From assembly GCF_903181435.1 (NCBI RefSeq), contig NZ_CAEUHO010000001.1:1240001-1304000 (forward strand): 64,000 bases of DNA, read 5' to 3'. Every line of letters starts with the position of its first letter. Position 1 is the stretch's first letter. Below the pieces are notes generated by a model, which saw only the letters and a list, made by a program, of their open reading frames with translations, searched no databases and was not told the origin of the DNA. Of this stretch, positions 43,904 through 51,608 are shown one piece after another. The position numbers were made by a program, and so were the translations under genes. Origin of the DNA: Bacteroides acidifaciens. GTDB taxonomy: Bacteria; Bacteroidota; Bacteroidia; Bacteroidales; Bacteroidaceae.

Positions 43904-46279
43904 ATGAATACCAATTATATAGAGGAACTGAATGAGAGTCAGTGTGCAGCAGTGACTTACAACGACGGTCCTTCACTGGTGATAGCCGGTGCGGGTTCGG
44001 GGAAGACGCGCGTGTTGACTTATAAAATTGCCTATTTGCTGGAGAACGGTTACAATCCGTGGAACATCCTCGCACTGACCTTTACCAATAAGGCAGCGCG
44101 TGAGATGAAAGAGCGTATTGCCCGCCAGGTGGGTATGGAGCGGGCGCGTTATTTGTGGATGGGGACTTTCCATTCCATTTTCTCCCGTATCCTTCGTGCC
44201 GAAGCACAGTATATCGGATTTACTTCCCAGTTTACCATTTATGATACTGCCGATAGTAAGAGCCTGCTCCGTTCCATCATCAAAGAAATGGGGCTTGACG
44301 AAAAGACCTATAAGCCAGGGACTGTGCAATCCCGCATCTCCAACGCCAAGAATCATCTGGTCACTCCTACGGGATATGCTGCCAATAAGGAAGCGTACGA
44401 AGGCGATATGGCAGCCAAGATGCCCGCTATCCGCGACATCTATACCCGTTATTGGGAAAGATGCCGCCAGGCGGGAGCCATGGACTTTGACGACCTGTTG
44501 GTATATACCTATATCTTGTTCCGTGACTTCCCGGAAGTCCTGGCCCGCTATCGGGAGCAGTTCCGCTATGTGCTCGTAGACGAGTATCAGGATACCAACT
44601 ATGCCCAACATAGCATCGTCCTGCAACTCACCAAAGAGAACCAGCGTGTCTGTGTCGTAGGGGATGACGCACAAAGCATCTATTCTTTCCGTGGAGCGGA
44701 TATTGACAATATCCTTTATTTTACGAAAATCTATCCTGATACGAAAGTCTTTAAACTGGAACAGAATTATCGTTCTACGCAAACCATTGTCTGTGCTGCC
44801 AACAGCCTGATTGAGAAGAACGAGCGCCAAATACGGAAAGCCGTATTCTCCGAGAAAGAGAAAGGGGAAGCTATCGGTGTGTTCCAAGCATACAGCGATG
44901 TGGAAGAGGGGGATATTGTGGCGAATAAGATAGCCGAACTGCGCCGCGAACATTCCTACGGCTATGCGGATTTTGCTATCTTGTATCGTACGAATGCGCA
45001 AAGCCGTATTTTTGAGGAAGCTCTTCGGAAGCGGACGATGCCTTATAAGATTTACGGCGGACTTTCATTCTACCAACGAAAGGAGATAAAAGACGTTATC
45101 GCTTATTTCCGTCTGGTGGTGAATCCGAATGACGAAGAAGCGTTCAAGCGTATCATCAATTATCCTGCCCGTGGCATTGGAGATACTACCGTCGGCAAGA
45201 TAATATCGGCAGCCACCGATAATGGAGTCAGCCTGTGGGCAGCGCTTTGCGAACCGTTGAGCTATGGCTTGAATATCAACAAAGGGACACATGCGAAACT
45301 TCAAGGTTTCCGTGAGTTGATAGAAGGCTTTATTACCGACCAGGCAGATAAGAACGCATACGAGATTGGAACGGATATTATCCGTCAATCCGGCATTATC
45401 AATGATGTTTGCCAGGACACTTCTCCTGAGAATCTGAGCCGTAAGGAAAACATAGAAGAGTTGGTAAACGGTATGAATGATTTCTGTGCTTTACGGCAGG
45501 AAGAAGGCAATCTGAATATATCCCTAACTGATTTCCTTTCGGAGATTGCGTTACTTACCGACCAGGATTCCGATAAGGCGGATGACGGGGAGAAGATAAC
45601 TTTGATGACCGTCCATTCCGCCAAGGGATTGGAATTTAAGAACGTGTTTGTAGTCGGTCTGGAAGAAAACCTGTTCCCTAGCGGTATGGTAGGAGATTCG
45701 CCACGTGCGTTGGAAGAGGAACGCCGCTTGTTCTATGTAGCCATTACCCGTGCGGAAGAACATTGTTATCTGTCGTTTGCCAAAACCCGTTTCCGTTATG
45801 GAAAGATGGAGTTTGGAAGTCCCAGCCGTTTCTTGCGGGATATTGATATTGACTATTTACGGATGCCGCACGAAGCAGGAGTCAGCCGTTTGGTTGATGA
45901 AGGTGCGGGACGCTTCCGCAGAGAGATAGAAGGCGGATTTACCCGTTCTGCTTCTCCATCGCGTGCACCTTTCGGAAGTACCTCTTCTTTTGGACAGCGT
46001 GAACGGCCGAAGGTGCAGATAATAGCTCCCAGTGTGCCGAGAAACTTGAAGAAGGTAAGTGCGGTAGTCAGCAGTGGGGGAGCTCAGGTGTCGTCTTCCG
46101 GTTCTGCATCGGCGGCAGGAGTGCAAGCCGGACAAATGATAGAGCACGAACGTTTCGGATTGGGAGAAGTGATGAAAGTAGAAGGAACGGGAGATAACGC
46201 AAAAGCCACCATTCATTTTAAAAATGCGGGTGACAAGCAACTATTATTGCGTTTCGCTCGTTTTAAGGTGGTAGAATAA
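43904..46279 (+). CDS. uvrD: UvrD/PcrA-type ATP-dependent DNA helicase
   Basis: An SF1A helicase of 791 aa from MNTNYIEELNESQ at 43904; an earlier in-frame ATG at 43826 precedes the promoter and is excluded. Q-motif LNESQCAAV, Walker A GAGSGKTRVL, motif II VDEYQDTN, motif III VVGDDAQSIYSFRGAD, motif IV QNYRS, motif V TLMTVHSAKGLEF, motif VI ITRAEEHCYLSF are all intact. A low-complexity Ser/Ala/Gly region is followed by a Tudor-like C-terminal domain (IEHERFGLGEVMKVEG). It is used in excision and mismatch repair. Confidence 0.96.
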   Translation: MNTNYIEELNESQCAAVTYNDGPSLVIAGAGSGKTRVLTYKIAYLLENGYNPWNILALTFTNKAAREMKERIARQVGMERARYLWMGTFHSIFSRILRAEAQYIGFTSQFTIYDTADSKSLLRSIIKEMGLDEKTYKPGTVQSRISNAKNHLVTPTGYAANKEAYEGDMAAKMPAIRDIYTRYWERCRQAGAMDFDDLLVYTYILFRDFPEVLARYREQFRYVLVDEYQDTNYAQHSIVLQLTKENQRVCVVGDDAQSIYSFRGADIDNILYFTKIYPDTKVFKLEQNYRSTQTIVCAANSLIEKNERQIRKAVFSEKEKGEAIGVFQAYSDVEEGDIVANKIAELRREHSYGYADFAILYRTNAQSRIFEEALRKRTMPYKIYGGLSFYQRKEIKDVIAYFRLVVNPNDEEAFKRIINYPARGIGDTTVGKIISAATDNGVSLWAALCEPLSYGLNINKGTHAKLQGFRELIEGFITDQADKNAYEIGTDIIRQSGIINDVCQDTSPENLSRKENIEELVNGMNDFCALRQEEGNLNISLTDFLSEIALLTDQDSDKADDGEKITLMTVHSAKGLEFKNVFVVGLEENLFPSGMVGDSPRALEEERRLFYVAITRAEEHCYLSFAKTRFRYGKMEFGSPSRFLRDIDIDYLRMPHEAGVSRLVDEGAGRFRREIEGGFTRSASPSRAPFGSTSSFGQRERPKVQIIAPSVPRNLKKVSAVVSSGGAQVSSSGSASAAGVQAGQMIEHERFGLGEVMKVEGTGDNAKATIHFKNAGDKQLLLRFARFKVVE

Positions 46280-46306
46280 GAGAAGTAACACTAAATAGAG
46301 AGGTTC

Positions 46307-47002
46307 ATGAAGAAACAACTAACAGTAATTTTGCTTTCCGCCTTGATTTTGAGCGGATGTGCGTCGGGGCGTATGGGTAATCCGGGAGCTATCGTAGCAG
46401 GTGCTTCTATCGGTGGTAGTCTGGGAAGTTCGATAGGCGGGCTTATCGGGGATAATAATCGTGGCTGGCGCGGCGGTTACCGTGGTTCTGCCATCGGAAA
46501 TATTGTAGGAACTATTGCCGGAGCAGCTATCGGAGGCGCGTTGACTGCACCTAAACAAGCTCCGATAGAAGATGACGCTTATGTTCCTGAGATGCGTGAA
46601 GTCCGTGTTCAGAAATACAAGAAGCAGCCGCAGCAGGTTCAGCGCCCGCTTGCCCAACTGAAATTGCGCAGGATTCGTTTTATTGATGATAACCGCAGTC
46701 ATGTGATTGATGCAGGGGAGAACAGTAAGATAATCTTTGAAATTATGAACGAAGGCCGGAAGCCTGTATATAATGTGGTTCCTGTCGTAGAAACGGTCGG
46801 AAAGGTGAAGCATCTCGGCATCTCTCCTTCGGTGATGATAGAGGAAATCCTTCCGAGCGAAGGCATCCGTTACACTGCCTCGATTCATGCGGGCGAGAAA
46901 CTGAAAGACGGTGAAGTGACTTTCCGTGTAGCAGTGGCGGACGAGAACGGAATGATTTGCGATTCGCAGGAATTTACCCTGCCTACACAGCGCGGAAACT
47001 AA
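46307..47002 (+). CDS. Glycine-zipper lipoprotein
   Basis: A 231-residue lipoprotein with lipobox LSGC (Cys 18). A Gly-rich zipper segment at about 25-80 (GASIGGSLGSSIGGLIGD, GNIVGTIAGAAIGGAL) could insert in or cross a membrane. The C-terminal 110 residues form an Ig-like, CARDB-type fold (LRRIRFIDDNRSHVIDAGENSKIIFEIMNEGRKPVYNVVP). It sits 27 bases after uvrD, probably co-transcribed, though no functional link is known. Confidence 0.78.
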   Translation: MKKQLTVILLSALILSGCASGRMGNPGAIVAGASIGGSLGSSIGGLIGDNNRGWRGGYRGSAIGNIVGTIAGAAIGGALTAPKQAPIEDDAYVPEMREVRVQKYKKQPQQVQRPLAQLKLRRIRFIDDNRSHVIDAGENSKIIFEIMNEGRKPVYNVVPVVETVGKVKHLGISPSVMIEEILPSEGIRYTASIHAGEKLKDGEVTFRVAVADENGMICDSQEFTLPTQRGN

Positions 47003-47031
47003 GGAAACAGCCGGAAATATCCGGTTTGAAT

Positions 47032-47110
47032 ATAGTGACGGTATGTGCCTGGGATAGTGACGCTATCCTGAGCACATACCGTCACTATGTTGGTGGGATA
47101 GCGTCACTAT
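47032..47110. repeat. Nested inverted-repeat block
   Basis: Outer arms 47032-47048 (ATAGTGACGGTATGTGC) and 47072-47088 are perfect 17-bp inverted copies. Their loop holds GGATAG-TGACG-CTATCC (47052-47068), itself a hairpin. A third segment, 47096-47110, is the exact inverted copy of 47054-47068. So two alternative long pairings exist. It lies between the glycine-zipper gene and a pseudogene. Confidence 0.85.
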
Positions 47111-47167
47111 TTTAAAACGACAATAATATGGGGCAAATCTCAAATTCGGCTCATATTTATACAAGGT

Positions 47168-47704
47168 ATGCGTAAAAACGTTATCTTTGTTTATGTTTCA
47201 ACAAAAGCATTAACATTAGGCTATTCGAACGAAGAAGTTAAAATAGGCTTTATTGAGACGCTGATTCCTTCCTATCTCAACCAGCCAACCCGTGAAAGTA
47301 ATTTCTATGTAGTTTCTTTCGTAAGAGACTTGATGAAAGGTGACATTGAGTAATGTCTTCTTCGTACTCGTTCTTTCTTCTCTTCTATACCTTATGATTT
47401 GGAAAACAATCAGGAAAAACACTATCAAACCATATTTTATTTGTTATTCCGTTTGATGGGGCAATATGTGGATGTAGAAGTCAAGAATGCCATTGGCAGG
47501 GCTGACGTAGTGATAAAGATGCCTGATGCGATTTATGTGCTTGAGTTTAAGGTAGACGGAACTCCCGAAGAAGCGTTTGCACAAATCAATAGTAAACAAT
47601 ATGCCATTCCTTATGAGATAGATCATCGTAAGGTTGTAAAAGTTGGAGCGAATTTCGATAGCGCAACGCGGACTTTGGGAGAGTGGGAGATAGAATATTC
47701 TTAG
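47168..47704 (+). pseudogene. Remnant of an AAA-ATPase/PD-(D/E)XK family gene
   Basis: Two pieces in one frame are separated by a TAA at 47351. The first ends LGYSNEEVKIGFIETLIPSYL...RDLMKGDIE; after the stop the frame continues LRTRSFFSSIPYD and then HYQTIFYLLFRLMGQYVDVEVKNAIG. The second piece keeps the nuclease core GRADVVIK...YVLEFKVDG and ends GEWEIEYS. The same order is seen in the intact relative at 1-1149 (KEVRVGLMKSLIPSYV, GDMEGALKLLQTFLSTVPY, HYQQMLYVIFSLLGIYTDVEV, GRVDMVL...VELKL). The whole ATPase half is missing, so this is a 5'-truncated, stop-interrupted remnant. A TTG at 47399 could initiate a 101-residue nuclease-only protein, but I see no good Shine-Dalgarno. Confidence 0.82.
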
Positions 47705-47755
47705 ACAGAAATAAATAATTGAATCATATATACTTGAAATCAAACATTTTCTGCT

Positions 47756-47763
47756 TATCTTTG
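47756..47763 (+). promoter_or_regulatory. Promoter -7 box for the Rpn-like nuclease gene
   Basis: TATCTTTG is only 5 bases before an in-frame ATG at 47769, which would lie at or before the transcript start. This supports the downstream ATG at 47802, which also has AAGGAG 8 bases before it. Confidence 0.65.
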
Positions 47764-47801
47764 TTAGCATGAAAAAAGAAAACGGTAAAGGAGACGAACT
47801 T

Positions 47802-48728
47802 ATGGCAAGTAATTATATTCGTTTCGATTGGGCAATGAAACGCTTGTTGCGTAATAAAGCCAATTTTGCAGTTCTCGAGGGCTTTCTAACCACTCTTCTA
47901 AATGAAAAGATAGTCATTCAGAAACTGTTGGAAAGTGAAAGTAATCAAGAGGACGAGTTTGACAAGTATAATCGGGTGGATATGCTTGCGGAAAACTCAA
48001 AGGGTGAACTCATTTTAATTGAAGTTCAAAACAATAATGAGTATGCGTATTTTCAACGTATGTTATTCGGCACTTCTAAATTGGTGACCGAATACATAAA
48101 CCGCGGGGAAGGGTATGACAAAGTAAGGAAAGTATATAGTGTCAATATTGTATATTTCTCTTTAGGGAGTGGAAAGGATATCGTATATCATGGAAAAACT
48201 GAATTCCGCGGAATCCATCAGGGAGATGTTTTGGAATTGACTCCTTTCCAGAAACAGACATTCAAAGTAGATAGTGTGAGTCAGCTTTATCCCGAATATT
48301 ATATTCTGAAGGTCAATGATTTCAATCAAGTGGCCCGGAGTCCGTTGGAAGAATGGATTTATTATATGAATACTGGTGATATACCTGATGGTGCGACAGC
48401 ACCGGGGTTGGATGAGGCTCGTCAACGCCTGAAACTGGATAAGATGACTAAAGAAGAATTAAGTGCTTATTATCGTCATTTGGATAATATAGTAATTCTA
48501 CGTGACAATATATATACCGAACGTGCGGAAGGTCGTGCTGAGGGCCGTGCAGAAGGTCGTGCTGAAGGTCATGCAGAAGGTCGTGCTGAGGGCCGTGCCG
48601 AGGGACTTATGGAAGGTCGTATGGAAGAAAAAAGAGAAATGGTACATAATATGAAATCTTTGAATATTCCACTTGATACCATTTCGCAAGTTACAGGACT
48701 ATCCATTGAAGAAATAAAAAGTTTGTAG
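47802..48728 (+). CDS. Rpn-family PD-(D/E)XK nuclease/transposase-like protein
   Basis: From MASNYIRFDWAMKRLLRNK at 47802 (308 aa) the protein matches the PDDEXK_2 (PF12784) family related to Rpn recombination-promoting nucleases. The nuclease core is YNRVDMLAENSKGELILIEVQNN near residues 55-75 (D...ExQ). Near 240-276 there are nine consecutive 4-residue units of the EGRA type, encoded by a 12-bp tandem repeat, and then a helical tail. Members are numerous in Bacteroides and vary in repeat number. Biological role is uncertain. Confidence 0.88.
   Translation: MASNYIRFDWAMKRLLRNKANFAVLEGFLTTLLNEKIVIQKLLESESNQEDEFDKYNRVDMLAENSKGELILIEVQNNNEYAYFQRMLFGTSKLVTEYINRGEGYDKVRKVYSVNIVYFSLGSGKDIVYHGKTEFRGIHQGDVLELTPFQKQTFKVDSVSQLYPEYYILKVNDFNQVARSPLEEWIYYMNTGDIPDGATAPGLDEARQRLKLDKMTKEELSAYYRHLDNIVILRDNIYTERAEGRAEGRAEGRAEGHAEGRAEGRAEGLMEGRMEEKREMVHNMKSLNIPLDTISQVTGLSIEEIKSL
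48522..48629 (+). repeat. 12-bp tandem repeat encoding (R-A-E-G)n
   Basis: Nine in-frame 12-base units (consensus CGTGCTGAAGGT) encode RAEG x4, HAEG, RAEG x2, LMEG, RMEE. The last units have diverged. The unit length is a multiple of three, so copy-number change would keep the frame. Confidence 0.9.
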
Positions 48729-48771
48729 AAGGATTGCCCCCGAAAAATGTGAATTTTAAAATGATAAAGAC

Positions 48772-48805
48772 AACGCTTCCATTTGTACTGGGAGCGTTTT
48801 TTTTA
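48772..48805 (+). terminator. Terminator after the Rpn-like gene
   Basis: AACGCTTCC (48772-48780) pairs with GGGAGCGTT (one G-U pair), followed by T8. Confidence 0.85.
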
Positions 48806-48833
48806 TTCATAAAATAGGATACTCTGCTGAAAC

Positions 48834-48908
48834 TGCGAGAATATTGTTTCTCGCACTATAGATATTGTTACGGTTTATTCGCGAATTAATTAAATAATGT
48901 TACCTTTG
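48834..48908 (+). promoter_or_regulatory. Promoter and dyad upstream of the membrane wHTH regulator
   Basis: TACCTTTG (48901-48908) is the -7 box. Upstream, TGCGAGAA (48834-48841) and TTCTCGCA (48848-48855) form an 8-bp dyad with a 6-base spacer. A second small palindrome ATTCGCGAAT lies at 48877-48886, near the -33 position. The first dyad shares the half-site TGyGAGAA with the 20-bp palindrome at 50004. Confidence 0.55.
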
Positions 48909-48937
48909 TGCTTGAAAAATATATAAAAAGAAATACT

Positions 48938-49975
48938 ATGAGAACTATTTGTAGTAATTTGTTATTTGTGCGAATTGTGGATCCAGACAGACGAATGGCT
49001 TTGCTATTTTTCATTTTAATGATAATTCTTGTTGTTACATTAGAACGAATGCTTTATGCTTCAGGAGAAGTTGCACTTGCAAATAAGACTAGAATAACTT
49101 TATTGGAAACAATAGAAGATGGATTCAATGCACAATATAAGGCACTGGGACTATATGAGGCTGGTTATAAAATGGAACCAAATAGGAACTTTGAGCATTG
49201 TACTATAACTAGTTCTAAAGGTAAAAAAGTAAAAGATATTGTGGTTGAAGAAAACAAGGTCGTAGTGAGTTCGGATATTGATACTAGAATAAGTCATACC
49301 GTTTTAGCAGAAGAGGGAATAGATGCCGATGCTTGTTTATCTTTGTGGAGTAAGAAACTGTCTGCGGCTAATATTGTTTCTTGTCATGCATTACGAATAC
49401 ATATTCATACAGATAGTGCCTATGTACTTGCTTGTGGAGATTCTACGTTATTTTTACCAGAGTATAAAAAGATTGGTAGTTTTTACTCCGGACTTTCCAA
49501 TGAAATTGAAGTAGAGCCTTTTATTCGGTATTCTTGGTTGACAGTTCTTAAAAACACTTCAATAACGATGGTGGTTATTGTAGAATTAATTATCCTTGTT
49601 CTTTTATTTGTTTGTTTTATCTATTATCTAAGAAAAAGAATAAAAAAGAGCATTCCTTCAGTAACAGATATCTCCCAATTAAATATAAAAATAGCGAATC
49701 TGCGTTATGTTTACAGTTCGCATGAATTTTATACAGATGATAATCGAAAGATCCGGATTACTAGCCAACCTGCATCTTTACTTTTGCTGCTTTTGAAAGC
49801 TCCCAATCATACGATGACAAAAGAAGAGATTATTTCATGTTTTTGGAGGTCGGAAGATAGAGGCGTAGAAGGTAGGTTGCGTCGTGTAGTGAGTGATTTA
49901 AGGTGTATACTTCGGGAAGAATCAGTGAATATATCTATTAAATCATCAGGAAATAGCTATTCTTTGATTGTTTAA
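48938..49975 (+). CDS. Membrane-anchored winged-helix transcriptional regulator
   Basis: From the ATG at 48938 (an upstream GTG overlaps the promoter) the protein has 345 residues. TM1 is at about 20-37 and TM2 at about 208-235. The roughly 170 residues between are predicted periplasmic. The C-terminal 100 residues (about 248-345) form an OmpR/PhoB-like winged helix: NLRYVYSSHEFYTDDNRKIRITSQPASLLLLLLKAP, MTKEEIISCFW, and VEGRLRRVVSDLRCIL as recognition helix. This resembles ToxR/CadC one-component regulators but with the DNA-binding domain at the C-terminus. It is placed directly before the peptide genes, so they are its likely targets. Confidence 0.82.
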   Translation: MRTICSNLLFVRIVDPDRRMALLFFILMIILVVTLERMLYASGEVALANKTRITLLETIEDGFNAQYKALGLYEAGYKMEPNRNFEHCTITSSKGKKVKDIVVEENKVVVSSDIDTRISHTVLAEEGIDADACLSLWSKKLSAANIVSCHALRIHIHTDSAYVLACGDSTLFLPEYKKIGSFYSGLSNEIEVEPFIRYSWLTVLKNTSITMVVIVELIILVLLFVCFIYYLRKRIKKSIPSVTDISQLNIKIANLRYVYSSHEFYTDDNRKIRITSQPASLLLLLLKAPNHTMTKEEIISCFWRSEDRGVEGRLRRVVSDLRCILREESVNISIKSSGNSYSLIV

Positions 49976-50003
49976 AAAGTGCCATTTCATCGATGAAAAT
50001 TTG

Positions 50004-50083
50004 TTGTGAGAAATTTCTCACAATAGTTCTCACGATTTTTCACATCAATAAGTTGTCGTGTTCGAATAGGATGCCTACTTTCG
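50004..50083 (+). promoter_or_regulatory. Promoter of the first NVEALA gene with 20-bp palindrome and extra half-sites
   Basis: TTGTGAGAAATTTCTCACAA (50004-50023) is a perfect palindrome. Further half-sites TTCTCAC (50027-50033) and TTTTCAC (50037-50043) follow in one orientation. Directly downstream are TTG (50053-50055) and TACTTTCG (50076-50083), spaced by 20 bases, a near-consensus promoter. The sites lie just upstream of the -33 element, a typical activator position. Confidence 0.65.
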
Positions 50084-50111
50084 GGCAAAATTAATCAATT
50101 TATATCATATT

Positions 50112-50345
50112 ATGAAAAAGTATTTAAAGCTTGGAGTTTTTTCTTTTGTCGTATTGGTTTCTATTTTCTTTTGTAGAAAAGCTGAGCACACCCCACTGCA
50201 AAATGTTATTTTATTAAATAATGTGGAAGCATTGGCTGCCGGTGAGAATCCTACGGCTAGATGTATAGGTACCGGTTCTGTAGATTGTCCTTTAAACCAT
50301 GAAAAAGTAAAGTATGTTTTCGAACCATTTAAATTGGATTGGTAA
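50112..50345 (+). CDS. NVEALA-family small secreted peptide 1
   Basis: A 77-residue member of the NVEALA family (PF14055). Residues 1-21 are a hydrophobic export signal. NVEALA is at 37-42, and the short C-terminal part has a cysteine pair (C51, C59) in ARCIGTGSVDCP. The family is restricted to Bacteroidetes and its function is not established. The last 32 bases overlap the start of the downstream propeller gene in another frame, so translation of the two is probably coupled. Confidence 0.85.
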   Translation: MKKYLKLGVFSFVVLVSIFFCRKAEHTPLQNVILLNNVEALAAGENPTARCIGTGSVDCPLNHEKVKYVFEPFKLDW

Positions 50346-51396
50346 GCTTCTGCTACTGATATTGGTGGTTGGAATATTATCCTCGTGTTCACAATCCCCA
50401 AAAACTTTTTTGGGGATTAAATATTTAGATTTTCCAGAAGAGAAACATCTGTCGGCACAGGTAATAGAGCTTGATACAGCCTTGTTTCGTTATCCTTTTC
50501 GGATACGGATAGAAGGAGATAAAGCCATTGTGATGGATTTACATGGTTCCGATTATTATGGGCACTTATTTCAATACCCAAGTTTCCAGTATCTATCCTC
50601 TTTTGGCAGGCGAGGCGATTCTCCAACGGAAATGTTGTCGATGGAAAACTTCCGTTTGTATAACCATGAATTATGGACTTTGGATGCTAACAAAAGCGAA
50701 TTAACTAGGTTAGATTTTTCTTCATCCGGTGATTCACTGCTTCGTGAGGAAACGGTAACATTGGATGAAGATATACTTCGACCGCTTGATTTTGCTGTAT
50801 ATGATGAAACAACATTTGTCATTCCTGACTATTCAGGTGAGAGCCGTTTTTTGAAGGTTAATTGCAAAGGTAAACTTATAGAGAAGATAGGAGCTATACC
50901 TACAGCGAATGAGAAAGCTTTGCAAGAAGCCCGTCCGGCATTAGCGCAGGCATGGCGTAGCTTTTTAGATTATAATCCCCATAATGGCGTTTTAGCTGCT
51001 GTCACTCAACTGGGAGAGGTGGTTGAAATCTATAATTTGAAAGACAGTACTCATGTTGTTCGTATCGGTGAGCACGACGAACCTGAATTCAAAGTATCTG
51101 ATGGATATGGTATACCGATGGGTATTATGGGATTCAGTGATGTTCAAGTAACAGTTAGTGCCATTTATGCGGTGTTTCATGGAACATCTTTTAAGGAGAT
51201 AGCGAAACAAAGCGGAAAGCTTCCTGACGGAGGAAAATACATTTATGTATTTAGTTTGAAAGGAGAACCGATGTGTAAATATGTACTCGACCATTATATA
51301 TATGGTATTTGGGTAGATGAAGCTACTAAAACGATAATGGCGACAGATGTAAATAGCGATCAGCCAATAGTAAAGTTTAGCTTTGGTAGCGTATGA
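50314..51396 (+). CDS. 6-bladed beta-propeller lipoprotein (BF2992/TolB-like) 1
   Basis: The 360-residue protein has a hydrophobic leader ending in LSSC (Cys 25), so it is a lipoprotein. The body matches the TolB-like 6-bladed propellers (PF15869 type): FGRRGDSPTEMLSMENFRLYNHELWTLDANKSELTRLDFS, FVIPDYSGESRFLKVNCKGKLIEKIG, and the closing YVLDHYIYGIWVDEATKTIMATDVNSDQPIVKFSF. The ATG at 50314 lies within the NVEALA gene. In Bacteroides such propellers are regularly adjacent to NVEALA genes, suggesting a partner role such as peptide binding. Confidence 0.85.
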   Translation: MFSNHLNWIGKLLLLILVVGILSSCSQSPKTFLGIKYLDFPEEKHLSAQVIELDTALFRYPFRIRIEGDKAIVMDLHGSDYYGHLFQYPSFQYLSSFGRRGDSPTEMLSMENFRLYNHELWTLDANKSELTRLDFSSSGDSLLREETVTLDEDILRPLDFAVYDETTFVIPDYSGESRFLKVNCKGKLIEKIGAIPTANEKALQEARPALAQAWRSFLDYNPHNGVLAAVTQLGEVVEIYNLKDSTHVVRIGEHDEPEFKVSDGYGIPMGIMGFSDVQVTVSAIYAVFHGTSFKEIAKQSGKLPDGGKYIYVFSLKGEPMCKYVLDHYIYGIWVDEATKTIMATDVNSDQPIVKFSFGSV

Positions 51397-51414
51397 GAGA
51401 ATTAACTTGATTAA

Positions 51415-51475
51415 AAGGAGCAGAATGATGCGTTTGTTCATCTTGGCGGATTTGCTTACATATCATCTGCTCCTT
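51415..51475. repeat. Inverted repeat between the two NVEALA units
   Basis: AAGGAGCAGA (51415-51424) and TCTGCTCCTT (51466-51475) are perfect 10-bp arms, extended by imperfect pairing. No T-run follows on the plus strand. In the 211-base gap I see no consensus promoter for the second NVEALA gene, so read-through from 50083 is possible. Confidence 0.6.
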
Positions 51476-51608
51476 AACCCCTAAAAAAGAAAGGAGATTA
51501 TTCAGATACAAACATAAGAATAAAAAATTAATGTAGCAAACTATTGCTATTCTGTTGAAATGATAGATACAGAAAAAAAACGAAAAGTACAAATTAAAAA
51601 ACTACAAA

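Noticed and set aside
47769..47801. Upstream ATG for the Rpn-like gene
   Set aside because: It lies 5 bases after the -7 box and lacks a leader; the ATG at 47802 has AAGGAG and a family-like start.
48522..48629. Repeat array that might be taken for CRISPR
   Set aside because: The units are 12 bp, contiguous without spacers, and in frame within a coding sequence.
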